Shown: positions 8,060-17,943, counted from the first letter of the stretch. The stretch is 64,000 nt of DNA from Kitasatospora sp. NBC_01246 (GCF_036226505.1 NZ_CP108484.1:4092001-4156000), one strand, 5' to 3'. The notes: generated by a model from the letters alone, not told the origin. Numbers and translations are program-made.

Positions 8060-10465
8060 ATGACCCTCGACATCTCCAGCGCACCCATCGCCTCCGACAC
8101 CAAGGACCACGCCCCGCCCGGACCGCCCTCTCGCGGTCACTGGGCGCAGGACCTCTCCGCCTCCCTGGTGGTCTTCCTGATCGCGGTGCCGTTCTCCCTC
8201 GGCATCGCCCTGGCCACCGGCGCCCCGCTCACCGCCGGGCTCGCCGCGGCCGCCGTCGGCGGCATCGTGGTCGGCTTCTTCGGCGGCACTCCCCTCCAGG
8301 TCAGCGGCCCCTCCGCCGCGCTGACCGTGATCACCGCCGGGCTGATCACCCAGTACGGCTGGCAGGCCACCTGCGCCATCACGCTCGCCGCCGGGCTGCT
8401 CCAGCTCCTGCTCGGCGTCCGCCGGGTGGCCCGGACGGCGCTCGCCGTCTCGCCCGCCATCGTGCACGGCATGCTGGCCGGCGTCGGCCTCACCATCGCC
8501 ATCGCCCAGTTGCACGTCGTCCTCGGGGGATCCCCGCAGAGCTCCGCACTGGCCAATCTGCGCGCGCTGCCGAGCCAGTTGGCGGGCCCGCACCCGTCCG
8601 CGCTGGTCGTCGGCACGGTCACCGCCGCCGTCCTGCTCGGCTGGCCCAGGCTCGGCCGACTCCCCGGCAGGGCCGGGGCGTTCGGTGCCCGGCTGACCAA
8701 GGTGCCGGGCCCGCTGGTCGCCGTCGGCGCCGCCACCGCGCTCGCGATTGCCCTCGGGCTGCAGCTCGCCCGGGTCGAACTGCCCGCCTGGGAGCCGCAC
8801 GACCTCGTCCCCGACCTGCCGCACGGGCCGATCGCCGCGATCCTGGCCGCCGTGCTGACCGTCACCGCCGTGGCGAGCGTCGAGTCGCTGCTCTCCGCCG
8901 TCGCCATCGACCGGATGGCCCACCGCACGGGGGACCTCGACCGCGAGCTGCGGGGCCAGGGCCTCGCCAACGTGATCAGCGGCCTGCTCGGCGGGCTGCC
9001 GATCGCCGGCGGCGCGGTGCGCAGCACGGCCAACGTCCGGGCCGGCGCACAGACCAGGTGGTCCTCGATCCTGCACGGCGTCTGGGTGCTCGCGGCCGCG
9101 CTGGCGCTCACCGGCGGGCTCCGCCGGATCCCGCTCGCCGCGCTGGCCGCGCTCGTGCTGGTGGTCGGCCTGCAGATGGTCAGCTTCGCGCACATCCGCA
9201 AGGTGCACCGGCACCGCGAGTTCCCGGTCTACCTCGCCACCGTGCTCGGCGTGGTGCTGCTCGGCGTCCTGCCCGGGGTGGCGCTGGGCGCCGCGACGGC
9301 CGTCCTGCTCGCGCTCTACCGCCTGACCCGCGCCCATGTGGACGTCCTGGCCGGCCCCGACGGCTCCTTCACGGTGCAGACGCACGGGCCGCTCACCTTC
9401 ACCGCCGTGCCCCGGCTGAGCCGCGCGCTGGCCGGCATCCCCGCCGCCGCCGACGTGGCGGTCGTCCACGACGGCTCCTTCCTGGACCACGCCGCGTACG
9501 AGACGCTGCACAGCTGGCGGACGGGCCGCCAGGCGGCCGGCGGCCAGGTGTCCATGGTGACGCGGCGCCAGGACGACGAGGTCCTCGATCCCGACGGCAC
9601 CGTCCGGGCGGGCAGTTCCTCCGGCCCGCACCGCTGCCGCGCCTGGACGCCCTGGGTCGGCCACCACTGCATCGACCAGCAGGAGGATCCGCACGGCCGG
9701 CTCCTGGACGGCGTCCGGGTGTTCCAGCTGCACACCGCTCCGCTGGTCCGCCCCGAGCTCGCCCGGCTCGCCCGGGAAGGACAGACGCCCTCCCAGCTGT
9801 TCCTGACCTGCTCCGACTCGCGCCTGGTCACCAGCATGATCACCAACAGTGGGCCCGGTGACCTGTTCACCGTTCGCAACGTGGGCAACCTCGTACCGGC
9901 GCCGTTCGAGCCGGGCGCCGCCGACGACTCGGTGGCCGCCGCGGTGCAGTACGCCGTCGAGGTACTGGAGGTGCGCTCCATCACGATCTGCGGGCACTCC
10001 GGCTGCGGGGCCATGAAGGCCCTGCTGGACGGCGTCCACGACCGCCCCGGGCCGCCGACCGCGCTCACCCGCTGGCTGCGCAACGGCCGCGGCTCGCTCG
10101 ACCGGCTGCGCCGCGTGCCCGCCGAGTTCGCCACCCGCCCGGCGGCCGACGTGGTGGAGCAGCTCTGCATCACCAACGTGGTCCAGCAGCTGGACCAGCT
10201 GATGGCGAACCCCGCAGTGGAGCGCCGGGTCGCCGAGGGGAGCCTGCGGCTGGTGGGGATGTACTTCGACTTCGCCACCGCCCAGGCCTACGTGCTCGAC
10301 CGGGAGAGTGGCCGGTTCAGTCCGGTCGAGGCCCTGGGTGGCACGGCGGGCCCGGCACCCTGCGACACGCGCGGGCGAATGAGTGAAATCGAAGAGGTCT
10401 CCGCCGCCGGCGCGGACCTCGCCACGGCAGCCGTCACCGGGGGCGACCCCCGGCTGGCCGCCTGA
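8060..10465 (+). CDS. SulP-family anion transporter fused to beta-carbonic anhydrase
   Basis: An 801-residue fusion. Residues about 28-400 are a SulP transporter with many membrane segments (LSASLVVFLIAVPFSLGIAL at the start, then FGGTPLQVSGPSAALTVI). Residues about 430-510 look like a STAS domain. The C-terminal 230 residues are a beta-carbonic anhydrase with zinc ligands in LTCSDSRL (Cys near 585, Asp two later) and ICGHSGCGAM (His and Cys near 643-647). The pairing suggests bicarbonate uptake coupled to CO2/bicarbonate interconversion at the cytoplasmic face, as proposed for other SulP-CA fusions; sulfate transport is an alternative. GGGAAGACA precedes the ATG at 8060. The gene stands alone and is followed by a terminator. 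Confidence 0.92.
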   Translation: MTLDISSAPIASDTKDHAPPGPPSRGHWAQDLSASLVVFLIAVPFSLGIALATGAPLTAGLAAAAVGGIVVGFFGGTPLQVSGPSAALTVITAGLITQYGWQATCAITLAAGLLQLLLGVRRVARTALAVSPAIVHGMLAGVGLTIAIAQLHVVLGGSPQSSALANLRALPSQLAGPHPSALVVGTVTAAVLLGWPRLGRLPGRAGAFGARLTKVPGPLVAVGAATALAIALGLQLARVELPAWEPHDLVPDLPHGPIAAILAAVLTVTAVASVESLLSAVAIDRMAHRTGDLDRELRGQGLANVISGLLGGLPIAGGAVRSTANVRAGAQTRWSSILHGVWVLAAALALTGGLRRIPLAALAALVLVVGLQMVSFAHIRKVHRHREFPVYLATVLGVVLLGVLPGVALGAATAVLLALYRLTRAHVDVLAGPDGSFTVQTHGPLTFTAVPRLSRALAGIPAAADVAVVHDGSFLDHAAYETLHSWRTGRQAAGGQVSMVTRRQDDEVLDPDGTVRAGSSSGPHRCRAWTPWVGHHCIDQQEDPHGRLLDGVRVFQLHTAPLVRPELARLAREGQTPSQLFLTCSDSRLVTSMITNSGPGDLFTVRNVGNLVPAPFEPGAADDSVAAAVQYAVEVLEVRSITICGHSGCGAMKALLDGVHDRPGPPTALTRWLRNGRGSLDRLRRVPAEFATRPAADVVEQLCITNVVQQLDQLMANPAVERRVAEGSLRLVGMYFDFATAQAYVLDRESGRFSPVEALGGTAGPAPCDTRGRMSEIEEVSAAGADLATAAVTGGDPRLAA

Positions 10466-10470
10466 GAGCC

Positions 10471-10509
10471 GGGCCCGTGTCCCGCCGGGGCGGACCGGGG
10501 CACGGGCCC
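10471..10509 (+). terminator. terminator after SulP-CA gene
   Basis: GGGCCCGTG pairs with CACGGGCCC, extended by four more G-C pairs after one wobble, 6 nt after the stop codon. Confidence 0.6.
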
Positions 10510-10698
10510 AGTTCTCCGTACCGCCACCGAGGCTCTCCTCCCTCGGCCTGCCGTTCGACTCTCGGTCAAAGGTCTACACCAATTACCCGGCGCCTCTTGT
10601 CAACCGACCACTTCGCCTGGTGAGCTGTGCGCTGGGACACACGGGACAATCCCCACGCACGGGATTGACCCCGATCATGACTCGATGAGGAGTGCGCG

Positions 10699-12654
10699 TT
10701 GAGCAACGAGAGCCTGGCCAACCTGCTCAAGGAGGAGCGGCGCTTCGCCCCGCCGGCAGAGCTCGCCGCAGCCGCCAACGTCACCGCGGCCGCGTACGCG
10801 CAGGCCTCCGAGGACCGCCTGGGCTTCTGGGCCGAGCAGGCCCGCCGCCTCACCTGGGCCGTGGAGCCCACCGAGACGCTCGACTGGTCCAACCCGCCGT
10901 TCGCCAAGTGGTTCGCGGACGGCAAGCTCAACGTCGCGTACAACTGCGTCGACCGCCACGTCGAGGCGGGCAACGGCGACCGGGTCGCGATCCACTTCGA
11001 GGGCGAGCCCGGCGACAGCCGCTCGATCACCTACGCCCAGCTCAAGGACGAGGTCTCGCAGGCCGCCAACGCGCTGCTGGAGCTCGGCGTCGCCAAGGGC
11101 GACCGGGTGGCGATCTACCTGCCGATGATCGCCGAGGCGGTCGTCGCGATCCTGGCCTGCGCCCGGATCGGCGCCACCCACTCCGTGGTCTTCGGCGGCT
11201 TCTCGGCCGACGCCGTCGCCTCCCGGATCCAGGACGCCCAGGCCAAGCTGGTCATCACCGCCGACGGCGGCTACCGCCGCGGCAAGCCGTCCGCGCTCAA
11301 GCCCGCCATCGACGAGGCGCTGACCAAGGCCGACGGCGTCGAGCACGTCCTGGTGATCCGCCGCACCGGCCAGGAGGTCTCCTGGACCGAGGGCCGCGAC
11401 GTCTGGTGGCACGAGATCACCGGGCGTCAGTCCACCGAGCACACCCCCGAGGCGCACGACGCCGAGCACCCGCTCTTCATCCTCTACACCTCGGGCACCA
11501 CCGGGAAGCCCAAGGGCATCCTGCACACCTCGGGCGGCTACCTCACCCAGGCCAGCTACACCCACCACGCCGTCTTCGACCTCAAGCCGGAGACCGACGT
11601 CTACTGGTGCACCGCCGACATCGGCTGGGTCACCGGACACTCCTACATCGTCTACGGCCCGCTCTCCAACGGCGCCACCCAGGTCATCTACGAGGGCACC
11701 CCGGACACCCCCCACCAGGGCCGGTTCTGGGAGATCGTCCAGAAGTACGGCGTGACCATCCTCTACACCGCGCCCACCGCGATCCGCACCTTCATGAAGT
11801 GGGGCGACGACATCCCCGCGAAGTTCGACCTCTCCTCGCTGCGGGTGCTGGGCAGCGTCGGCGAGCCGATCAACCCCGAGGCCTGGATCTGGTACCGCGA
11901 GCACATCGGCGCCGGCAAGGCCCCCATCGTGGACACCTGGTGGCAGACCGAGACCGGCGCCATGATGATCAGCCCGCTGCCGGGCGTCACCGAGACCAAG
12001 CCGGGCTCCGCCCAGCGCGCCCTGCCGGGCATCGCCGCCACCGTCGTCGACGACGAGGCCAACGAGGTCCCCAACGGCTCCGGCGGCTACCTCGTCCTCA
12101 CCGAGCCGTGGCCGTCCATGCTGCGCACCATCTGGGGCGACGACCAGCGCTACATCGACACCTACTGGTCGCGCTTCCAGGGCCGGTACTTCGCCGGTGA
12201 CGGCGCCAAGAAGGACGAGGACGGCGACATCTGGCTGCTCGGCCGGGTCGACGACGTCATGCTCGTCTCCGGCCACAACATCTCGACCACCGAGGTCGAG
12301 TCGGCCCTGGTCGGCCACCCGGCCGTCGCCGAGTCCGCCGTGGTCGGCGCCGCCGACGCCACCACCGGCCAGGCCATCGTCGCCTTCGTCATCCTGCGCG
12401 GCACCGCCACCGACAGCCCCGAACTGGTCGAGGAACTGCGCGCGCACGTCGGCCGCACGCTCGGCCCGATCGCCAAGCCGAAGCAGATCAAGGTCGTCGG
12501 CGAGCTGCCGAAGACCCGCTCCGGCAAGATCATGCGCCGCCTGCTGCGCGACATCGCCGAGGGCCGCGACATCGGCGACACCACCACGCTGGCCGACAGC
12601 TCGGTGATGAGCCTGATCCAGTCCCAGCTGCCCCCCGCGGGCAGCGAGGGCTGA
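10699..12654 (+). CDS. acsA: acetyl-CoA synthetase (acetate--CoA ligase, AMP-forming)
   Basis: A 651-residue ANL-superfamily ligase that makes acetyl-CoA from acetate, ATP and CoA in the cytoplasm. Motifs: the nucleotide-binding loop YTSGTTGKPKG near residue 264, the A5-type motif TWWQTETG, GYLVLTEPWPSM, and the C-terminal catalytic Lys in KTRSGKIMRR near residue 607, the site acetylated by Pat enzymes in this family. Length matches the bacterial Acs norm (about 650). The TTG at 10699 follows GAGGAG by 7 nt. It is a single gene with a near-perfect terminator after it. Confidence 0.97.
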   Translation: MSNESLANLLKEERRFAPPAELAAAANVTAAAYAQASEDRLGFWAEQARRLTWAVEPTETLDWSNPPFAKWFADGKLNVAYNCVDRHVEAGNGDRVAIHFEGEPGDSRSITYAQLKDEVSQAANALLELGVAKGDRVAIYLPMIAEAVVAILACARIGATHSVVFGGFSADAVASRIQDAQAKLVITADGGYRRGKPSALKPAIDEALTKADGVEHVLVIRRTGQEVSWTEGRDVWWHEITGRQSTEHTPEAHDAEHPLFILYTSGTTGKPKGILHTSGGYLTQASYTHHAVFDLKPETDVYWCTADIGWVTGHSYIVYGPLSNGATQVIYEGTPDTPHQGRFWEIVQKYGVTILYTAPTAIRTFMKWGDDIPAKFDLSSLRVLGSVGEPINPEAWIWYREHIGAGKAPIVDTWWQTETGAMMISPLPGVTETKPGSAQRALPGIAATVVDDEANEVPNGSGGYLVLTEPWPSMLRTIWGDDQRYIDTYWSRFQGRYFAGDGAKKDEDGDIWLLGRVDDVMLVSGHNISTTEVESALVGHPAVAESAVVGAADATTGQAIVAFVILRGTATDSPELVEELRAHVGRTLGPIAKPKQIKVVGELPKTRSGKIMRRLLRDIAEGRDIGDTTTLADSSVMSLIQSQLPPAGSEG

Positions 12655-12670
12655 CACCCCGTCGAACGAC

Positions 12671-12708
12671 GCGGTGCCCCGGGCGGTCGTGACCGCCCGG
12701 GGCACCGC
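12671..12708 (+). terminator. terminator after acsA
   Basis: Arms GCGGTGCCCCGGGCGGTC (12671-12688) and its exact complement (12691-12708) pair over 18 bp, 17 nt after the stop codon. The two-base gap forces a slightly larger loop in practice. Confidence 0.75.
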
Positions 12709-12776
12709 TGTCCGCTACCGGCGGCGCGGAACCTCCCGCACCTCACGGCGCTTCGCGCGGATCCGCTTCGGCAGGA

Positions 12777-14126
12777 TCACTCCCCCTGCGACCGGCGCTC
12801 GGTGACCAGCGTGCGCAGGGTGTCGTACGCGCTCTGGGCGAAGCTCCGGCTGCGCAGCGGCAGCGTGCCGGCCATCACCGCCAGCCCCACCTGCGCACGC
12901 GGGCTGAATCCGACGAAGGTGGTGAACCCCCGGGTGACTCCGGCGTGGTAGACCACCTCGTCGTCGAACTCCCGGTCGGTGCCACCCGAAGCAGCAGCCC
13001 CCATGGCACCGATACCGTCGGCGACACCACCGACACCACCGACACCACCGACGCCACCACCCGTGACGCCGCGCAGACCGTCACGCAGGTCGTCGCCCGA
13101 ACCGCCACGTGGGTCGTCGCCCAGCGGGCTGCCGGCCGGTTCGGCCGCCGGGCGGCCCGCTTCCGGAGCCGTCGGGACCGAGCGGTGGTTCCAGCCCAGG
13201 CAGATCCGTGCCCCTCCCCGCCGCCGATCCACTCGCGGGCGCCGGACCTCGCCCAGCGCCGTCCGCAGCACCGAAGCGTCGGCCCGGGCGGGCAGCGGGA
13301 CGGCGTCCAGCGCCAGATGCGCCTGCAGATAGCGGAGCATGTCGTCCGCCGTGGAGCGCAGCGCCGAGGCGCCGGGCAGCGCGGGCAGCCGGAAGGACGG
13401 GACGCGCCGGCCGCGCCGGTATCCGGCGGCGTCCTCGCGGCCCGGGCCGCAGGAGGTGTCCACCAGGCCGAGCGGCCCGCAGACCCTGGCCTCCAGCAGG
13501 TCCTCGTAGCGCTGCCCGGCCGCGTTGGCCAGCAGCAGTCCGAGCAGCCCGAAGCCGAGGTTCGAGTAGCGCACCTGCGCGCCCGGAGTACCGCGGACCG
13601 GGGTGCGGGGCAGCGCCCCGAGCAGGTGGGCCGGGCCGAACGTGGCGTAGGGGCTGGTGAACCACCGGGGGGCCACCGCCGGCAGCAGTCCGACCGGCAG
13701 CCGGGGCAGTCCCGAGGTGTGGGTGGCCAGGTGGAGCAGGGTGATCGGTCGCTCGCGCGGGTACCCGGGCGCGGCGCCGGCGGGGAGGTAACGGTCGATC
13801 GGGTCGTCGTAGCCGACCTCGCCGCGGGCGGCCATCTCGGCGAGCAGCAGTCCGGTGAAGGTCTTGGTGACGGAGCCGAGCGCGAACCGGGTGTCGGCGC
13901 GGACGGGGCGCTCGCTGGAGCGGTCGGAGTGGCCGCGGCAGGCGACGGTCCGTTCATCGCCGCGGATCACCACGACGGCTGAGCCGCTGCCCGGAGCGGC
14001 GGCACGGAACAACGGGCGGAGCAGACGACCAAGTTCGGGGCCGGGCTCGGTGGCGGTGGCGGTGGCCGGAGCAGCGGCGGCGACAACGGGGTCGGCGGCG
14101 ACGGGGGCGTACGTGGAGCCGTTCAC
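12777..14126 (-). CDS. beta-lactamase-like serine hydrolase (class C/DD-peptidase fold)
   Basis: A 449-residue member of the serine beta-lactamase/esterase superfamily. The SxxK motif is in ALGSVTKTFTG (Ser near residue 88) and the Tyr motif in VRYSNLGFGLLG. The third motif is probably around the late HAGVTRGF segment. Residues about 330-385 are a Gly/Asp/Val-rich low-complexity insert. There is no convincing signal peptide, so a cytoplasmic or non-classically located enzyme is possible. The GTG at 14126 has GGGAG about 9 nt upstream. The substrate cannot be deduced. Divergent from nhaA. Confidence 0.8.
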   Translation of the reverse strand: MNGSTYAPVAADPVVAAAAPATATATEPGPELGRLLRPLFRAAAPGSGSAVVVIRGDERTVACRGHSDRSSERPVRADTRFALGSVTKTFTGLLLAEMAARGEVGYDDPIDRYLPAGAAPGYPRERPITLLHLATHTSGLPRLPVGLLPAVAPRWFTSPYATFGPAHLLGALPRTPVRGTPGAQVRYSNLGFGLLGLLLANAAGQRYEDLLEARVCGPLGLVDTSCGPGREDAAGYRRGRRVPSFRLPALPGASALRSTADDMLRYLQAHLALDAVPLPARADASVLRTALGEVRRPRVDRRRGGARICLGWNHRSVPTAPEAGRPAAEPAGSPLGDDPRGGSGDDLRDGLRGVTGGGVGGVGGVGGVADGIGAMGAAASGGTDREFDDEVVYHAGVTRGFTTFVGFSPRAQVGLAVMAGTLPLRSRSFAQSAYDTLRTLVTERRSQGE

Positions 14127-14513
14127 CGGTCAGCGCTCCCGCGGAGCGGTCGGTCGGACGGCAGGGGCCAGTAAGAGGGGCGGTCTGGGCATCGTCAGGT
14201 CTCCACAGGAGGGCAACGGGGAATCGTGCCACCCGATCGGGTGGCACTGCGATCGACGATAGGGAGGCGTTCACCCGTCTGCATGCGGCCGACTCCATTC
14301 GGGTGCCGCGGCCGAGTGCAGCACGGGACACCAAGGCCTACGTCCTGAATTATGACAATGCGGATATCCCACTCCGGTTCCGGCTAGACTGTCAAAGACG
14401 CAACAAGATCTCCTCCGGGAATCGGTCGCGTCACAGGGCGCGCCGGGAAGTCTGGTCGGCACTGCACCACAGGTGCATCCGTACACCGTTCCCCCGCCCG
14501 AGGAGGTCCCTGC
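14127..14513. other. 387-bp divergent promoter region (hydrolase / nhaA)
   Basis: No supported gene. An AT-richer stretch at 14340-14415 probably holds the nhaA promoter, with TAGACT at 14385-14390 as a candidate -10 element. No convincing -35 partner or operator was found. Confidence 0.35.
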
Positions 14514-15914
14514 GTGACCGACCAGCAGCCCGTCAACGAGCCGACCCGGCGACGCCAGTTCCTCGGCAGACTTCCCCTCCCCGAGCGGACCTACATCGCC
14601 GACGCCCTGCGCACCGAGACCGTCGGTGGCGTGCTGCTGCTGATCGCTGCCGTCGTCGCACTGATCTGGGCCAACGTCTGGCCGGCCGCGTACGAGAGCG
14701 TCCTCGACTACACGATCGGGCCGTCCACGCCGCTCCACCTGGACCTCAGCCTGGGTTCCTGGGCCAAGGACGGTCTGCTGACCATCTTCTTCTTCGTCGC
14801 CGGCATCGAGCTCAAGCGCGAGTTCGTGGCTGGCGAGCTGCGCAGTCCCAGTGCCGCGATGCTGCCGGTCATAGCCGCGGTCTGCGGCGTCGCCCTGCCC
14901 GCGATCATCTTCGCCCTCGCCAACTCCGGCAGTGGCGGCCACCCGGGCGGCTGGGCGATCCCGACCGCGACCGACATCGCCTTCGCACTCGGCGTGCTGG
15001 CCGTGGTCGGCACCCATCTGCCCTCCGCGCTGCGGGCCTTCCTGCTCACCCTCGCCGTGGTGGACGACCTGATCGCGATCCTGATCATCGCCGTCTTCTA
15101 CAGCTCCGGCATCAAGTTCTGGGCGCTGGGGCTGGCCTTCGCCGGCCTGGTCCTGTTCTGGTTCCTGCACCGGCGCGGTGTGCACGGCTGGTACCTGTTC
15201 GTCCCGCTCGCCTTCGTGATCTGGGCGCTGATGCACGAGAGCGGCGTGCACGCCACGGTGGCGGGCGTCGCGATGGGCCTGATCCTGCGCTGCCACCGGG
15301 TGGGCGACGAGAAGTACTCCCCCGGCGAGCACATCGAGCACCTCGTCCGACCGCTCTCGGCCGGGTTCGCCGTTCCCGTGTTCGCGCTGTTCGCGGCCGG
15401 GGTGGCGATCTCCGGGCCGGCCCTCGCCGACGTGTTCACGCAGGCCACCCCGCTCGGGATCGTCCTCGGTCTGCTGGTCGGCAAGACCGTCGGCATCTTC
15501 GGCGGCACCTGGCTGGCCGCCCGCTTCACCCGGGCCGAGCTGAATCCGCAGCTCAAGTGGGCCGACATGTTCGCGGTCTCGGTGCTCGCGGGGATCGGCT
15601 TCACCGTGTCCCTGCTGATCAGCGAGTTGGCCTTCCCCGACGACGCCGACCTCGCCGACCTCTCCAAGGCCGCCGTGCTGGTGGGCTCGCTGCTCTGCGC
15701 GCTGGTCGCCACCGTGCTGCTGAAGCTGCGCAACCGGCACTACCGGGAGCTCTGCGAGGAGGAGGACCGCGACGTGGACGGCGACGGCATCCCCGACGTC
15801 TACCAGCAGGACGATCCGGCCTGGCAGGCCCGGGTGGCGGAGGCGGCCCGCCGGTCGGCCGAGAGCGGCCCCGGCGGCACCGGACCGGGACCCGGCTCCG
15901 GGCCCGCCCGCTGA
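14514..15914 (+). CDS. nhaA: Na+/H+ antiporter NhaA
   Basis: A 466-residue NhaA-type sodium/proton antiporter of the plasma membrane, with about eleven or twelve membrane segments. The paired aspartates that bind the ion are in LAVVDDLIAILIIAV. Other family landmarks are FFFVAGIELKREFV, ATDIAFALGVLAVVG, GKTVGIFGGTWLA and LAGIGFTVSLLI. The C-terminal 60 residues are hydrophilic with a DVDGDGIPD segment resembling a calcium-binding repeat, then a Gly/Pro tail. The GTG at 14514 has GAGGAGG 7 nt upstream. Confidence 0.96.
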   Translation: MTDQQPVNEPTRRRQFLGRLPLPERTYIADALRTETVGGVLLLIAAVVALIWANVWPAAYESVLDYTIGPSTPLHLDLSLGSWAKDGLLTIFFFVAGIELKREFVAGELRSPSAAMLPVIAAVCGVALPAIIFALANSGSGGHPGGWAIPTATDIAFALGVLAVVGTHLPSALRAFLLTLAVVDDLIAILIIAVFYSSGIKFWALGLAFAGLVLFWFLHRRGVHGWYLFVPLAFVIWALMHESGVHATVAGVAMGLILRCHRVGDEKYSPGEHIEHLVRPLSAGFAVPVFALFAAGVAISGPALADVFTQATPLGIVLGLLVGKTVGIFGGTWLAARFTRAELNPQLKWADMFAVSVLAGIGFTVSLLISELAFPDDADLADLSKAAVLVGSLLCALVATVLLKLRNRHYRELCEEEDRDVDGDGIPDVYQQDDPAWQARVAEAARRSAESGPGGTGPGPGSGPAR

Positions 15915-16230
15915 CGGTCCGCCGACGGGTGCGAGGCGACGGGCGGCCGAAGTCGGTGGCCCCCGGCATCACCCCGGCGGCCCGCCCGGCCCGACGGAAC
16001 GCGCCCGCCACGGCCGGGCGCGCTCCCCCCGAACGGGACACGTACCCCGGGCGGGGCCCCGGAGTGGTGTGCGACTGACCGGTAGGGGCATGATTCTGAG
16101 CTGTCGACAGTCCACAGACGCCGCCGGCCGCCCCGATCCCCGGAGCGGTCCCCGATGACGGCCCCCGGAACGACCGGGAGCCGCACCGCCCGGCGGCGTC
16201 GTGCCGCACAGCCGCAGAGGAGAACCGCTG
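15915..16230. other. 316-bp intergenic region
   Basis: Very GC-rich at the left, with a modest drop near 16075-16130 that may be the promoter of the next gene. No gene, repeat or strong hairpin is supported. Confidence 0.3.
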
Positions 16231-16707
16231 ATGCCCGCAGGAGCCGCAGACCCGTCCAGCAACGGCCGGGCGCCCTACGAGGGCGAGCGTTCGGTGGGGC
16301 AGCTGTTCGCGGCGGCCACCACCGACCTGTCCGCCCTGGTCCACGACGAGATCGCGCTCGCGAAAGCGGAGCTCCGTGCGGACGTCAAGCGCGGCGTCTC
16401 CGGGGGTGTGTCGCTGACGGTCGCCGGCGTGGTGGCGCTGGCCGCGGTGCCGATGCTGAGCGCGGCGGCGGCGTACGGGATCCACGCCCTGGGCCTCTCG
16501 CTCGGCTGGTCGTTCCTGATCGTGGCCGGCGCGTACCTGCTGCTGGCGCTGCTGCTCGGGCTGCTGGCGCTGCGTTCGTTCAAGCGGATCGAGAAGCCGC
16601 ACCGCACCATCGAGGGCGCCCAGAAGACCGCGGACGTGCTCAAGAACGCCCGCCCCCGCCCGGCCACCCAGGAGGAGATCGACCGGGCCCTCGGCCGCAT
16701 CCCGTAG
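16231..16707 (+). CDS. holin-like (phage holin superfamily / actinobacterial inner-membrane) protein
   Basis: A 158-residue protein of the kind annotated as phage holin family in actinobacterial cores. Residues 1-60 are cytoplasmic and helical (SVGQLFAAATTDLSALVHDE, then IALAKAELRADVKRG). Two membrane segments follow at about 62-85 and 92-116, then a basic tail ending DRALGRIP. Despite the family name there is no phage context. The ATG at 16231 follows GAGGAG by 8 nt. Confidence 0.75.
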   Translation: MPAGAADPSSNGRAPYEGERSVGQLFAAATTDLSALVHDEIALAKAELRADVKRGVSGGVSLTVAGVVALAAVPMLSAAAAYGIHALGLSLGWSFLIVAGAYLLLALLLGLLALRSFKRIEKPHRTIEGAQKTADVLKNARPRPATQEEIDRALGRIP

Positions 16708-16730
16708 GCGCCGACCGAAACGCCCCGCGC

Positions 16731-16775
16731 CCCCGGCCACCTCGCGCTCATCCACCCCGCGCCCGGTGGCCGGGG
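16731..16775 (+). terminator. probable terminator after holin-like gene
   Basis: CCCCGGCCACC pairs with GGTGGCCGGGG over 11 bp around a 23-nt loop, 24 nt after the stop codon. Confidence 0.4.
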
Positions 16776-16878
16776 CGCGTCCGGTGCGGCCCGCTCCGGT
16801 CCCGTCCGGTGCGGTCGGGACGCCCCGGGAGCGAGTGCCGACCACGTACCCGGCGCGCCGATGTGACACGCTCTCGGT

Positions 16879-17943
16879 ATGCCGCTCGACCAGAAGCCCG
16901 TGCCCGCGCAGCCGTCCGCCAGCTCCGGACCCGACCGCACGCCCGGTCAGGACGGCGTCGACCACGGTCAGGACGCCGCCGAGGAGGCGGTCGAGGCGCC
17001 AGGGGCGGGCGAGGACGGCCCCACCGGGGCCGTGCCAGCGGCGCCCTGGGACGTCCGGCAGGCGGGTCCGTGGAAGCACCGCGACCTGGCGGCCAACGGC
17101 GCCCGGTTCCACATCGCCGAGCTGGGCGAGGGCCCGCTGGTCCTGCTGGTGCACGGCTGGCCCGAGTACTGGTGGGCCTGGCGCCACCAGCTGACCGCGC
17201 TCGCCGAGGCCGGCTACCGGGCCGTCGCGCTGGACCTGCGGGGCATCGGCGGCAGCGACCGCACCCCCCGCGGCTACGACCCGGGCAACCTCGCGCTGGA
17301 CATCACCGGCGTGATCCGCTCGCTCGGCGAGCGCCGGGCGCACCTGGTGGGCCACGCCTCCGGCGGCACGCTGTCCTGGGTGGCGGCGGTGATGCGGCCG
17401 TCGGTGATCCAGAGCCTCACCGTGGTCTCGGCCGCGCACCCCCGGGACCTCCGCCGGGCGCTGCTGACGGACCGCCGCCAGATGGCCGCCTTCGAGCACG
17501 TGCTGGGCTTCCAGCGGCCGTGGATACCGGAACGCCGCCTGGTCGCCGACGACGCCGCGCTGGTGGGCCGCTACCTGGACGCCTGGACGGGACCGAACCA
17601 GCTGGACCGGACGGCGGTGGCCGCGTACCGGCAGGCGATCCAGATCCCCAGCACCGCGCACTGCTCGATCGAGCCGTACCGCTGGCTGCTGCGGTCGATG
17701 GCCCGCCCGGACGGCATCCAGTTCGCCCGCCGGATGAAGAAGCCGATCACCGCGCCCACCCTGCACGTCCAGGGCGCCGCCGACCCGGTGCTGCTGTCGC
17801 ACACCGCGCTGGGCGGCGGCGAGTACGTGGCCGCTCCGTACCGGTGGCGGCTGCTGCCCGGGATCGGGCACTTCCCGCACGAGGAGGCGCCGGAGCAGTT
17901 CACCGCCGAGCTGCTGGACTGGATCGGCCGCCACAAGGACTGA
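16879..17943 (+). CDS. alpha/beta-hydrolase fold protein lacking the usual nucleophile
   Basis: A 354-residue protein with a disordered N-terminal 55 residues and then an epoxide-hydrolase-like alpha/beta fold: the oxyanion segment LLVHGWPEYWWAW, LDLRGIGGSD, and a C-terminal catalytic-type His in GIGHFPHEE (His331). The nucleophile elbow, normally GHDxG or GxSxG, reads G-H-A-S-G (158-162), placing Ala160 where Asp or Ser should be. Either the neighbouring Ser161 substitutes or the protein is not a classical hydrolase. The ATG at 16879 was chosen as the only start before the conserved part; no strong ribosome site is seen. It appears monocistronic. Confidence 0.75.
   Translation: MPLDQKPVPAQPSASSGPDRTPGQDGVDHGQDAAEEAVEAPGAGEDGPTGAVPAAPWDVRQAGPWKHRDLAANGARFHIAELGEGPLVLLVHGWPEYWWAWRHQLTALAEAGYRAVALDLRGIGGSDRTPRGYDPGNLALDITGVIRSLGERRAHLVGHASGGTLSWVAAVMRPSVIQSLTVVSAAHPRDLRRALLTDRRQMAAFEHVLGFQRPWIPERRLVADDAALVGRYLDAWTGPNQLDRTAVAAYRQAIQIPSTAHCSIEPYRWLLRSMARPDGIQFARRMKKPITAPTLHVQGAADPVLLSHTALGGGEYVAAPYRWRLLPGIGHFPHEEAPEQFTAELLDWIGRHKD

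Noticed and set aside
7823..10039. 738-codon minus-strand frame opposite the SulP-CA gene
   Set aside because: Shadow of a clearly coding gene; composition is Gly/Gln/Arg-rich without motifs.
10675..12705. 676-codon minus-strand frame opposite acsA
   Set aside because: Antisense shadow; acsA motifs and terminator fix the real strand.
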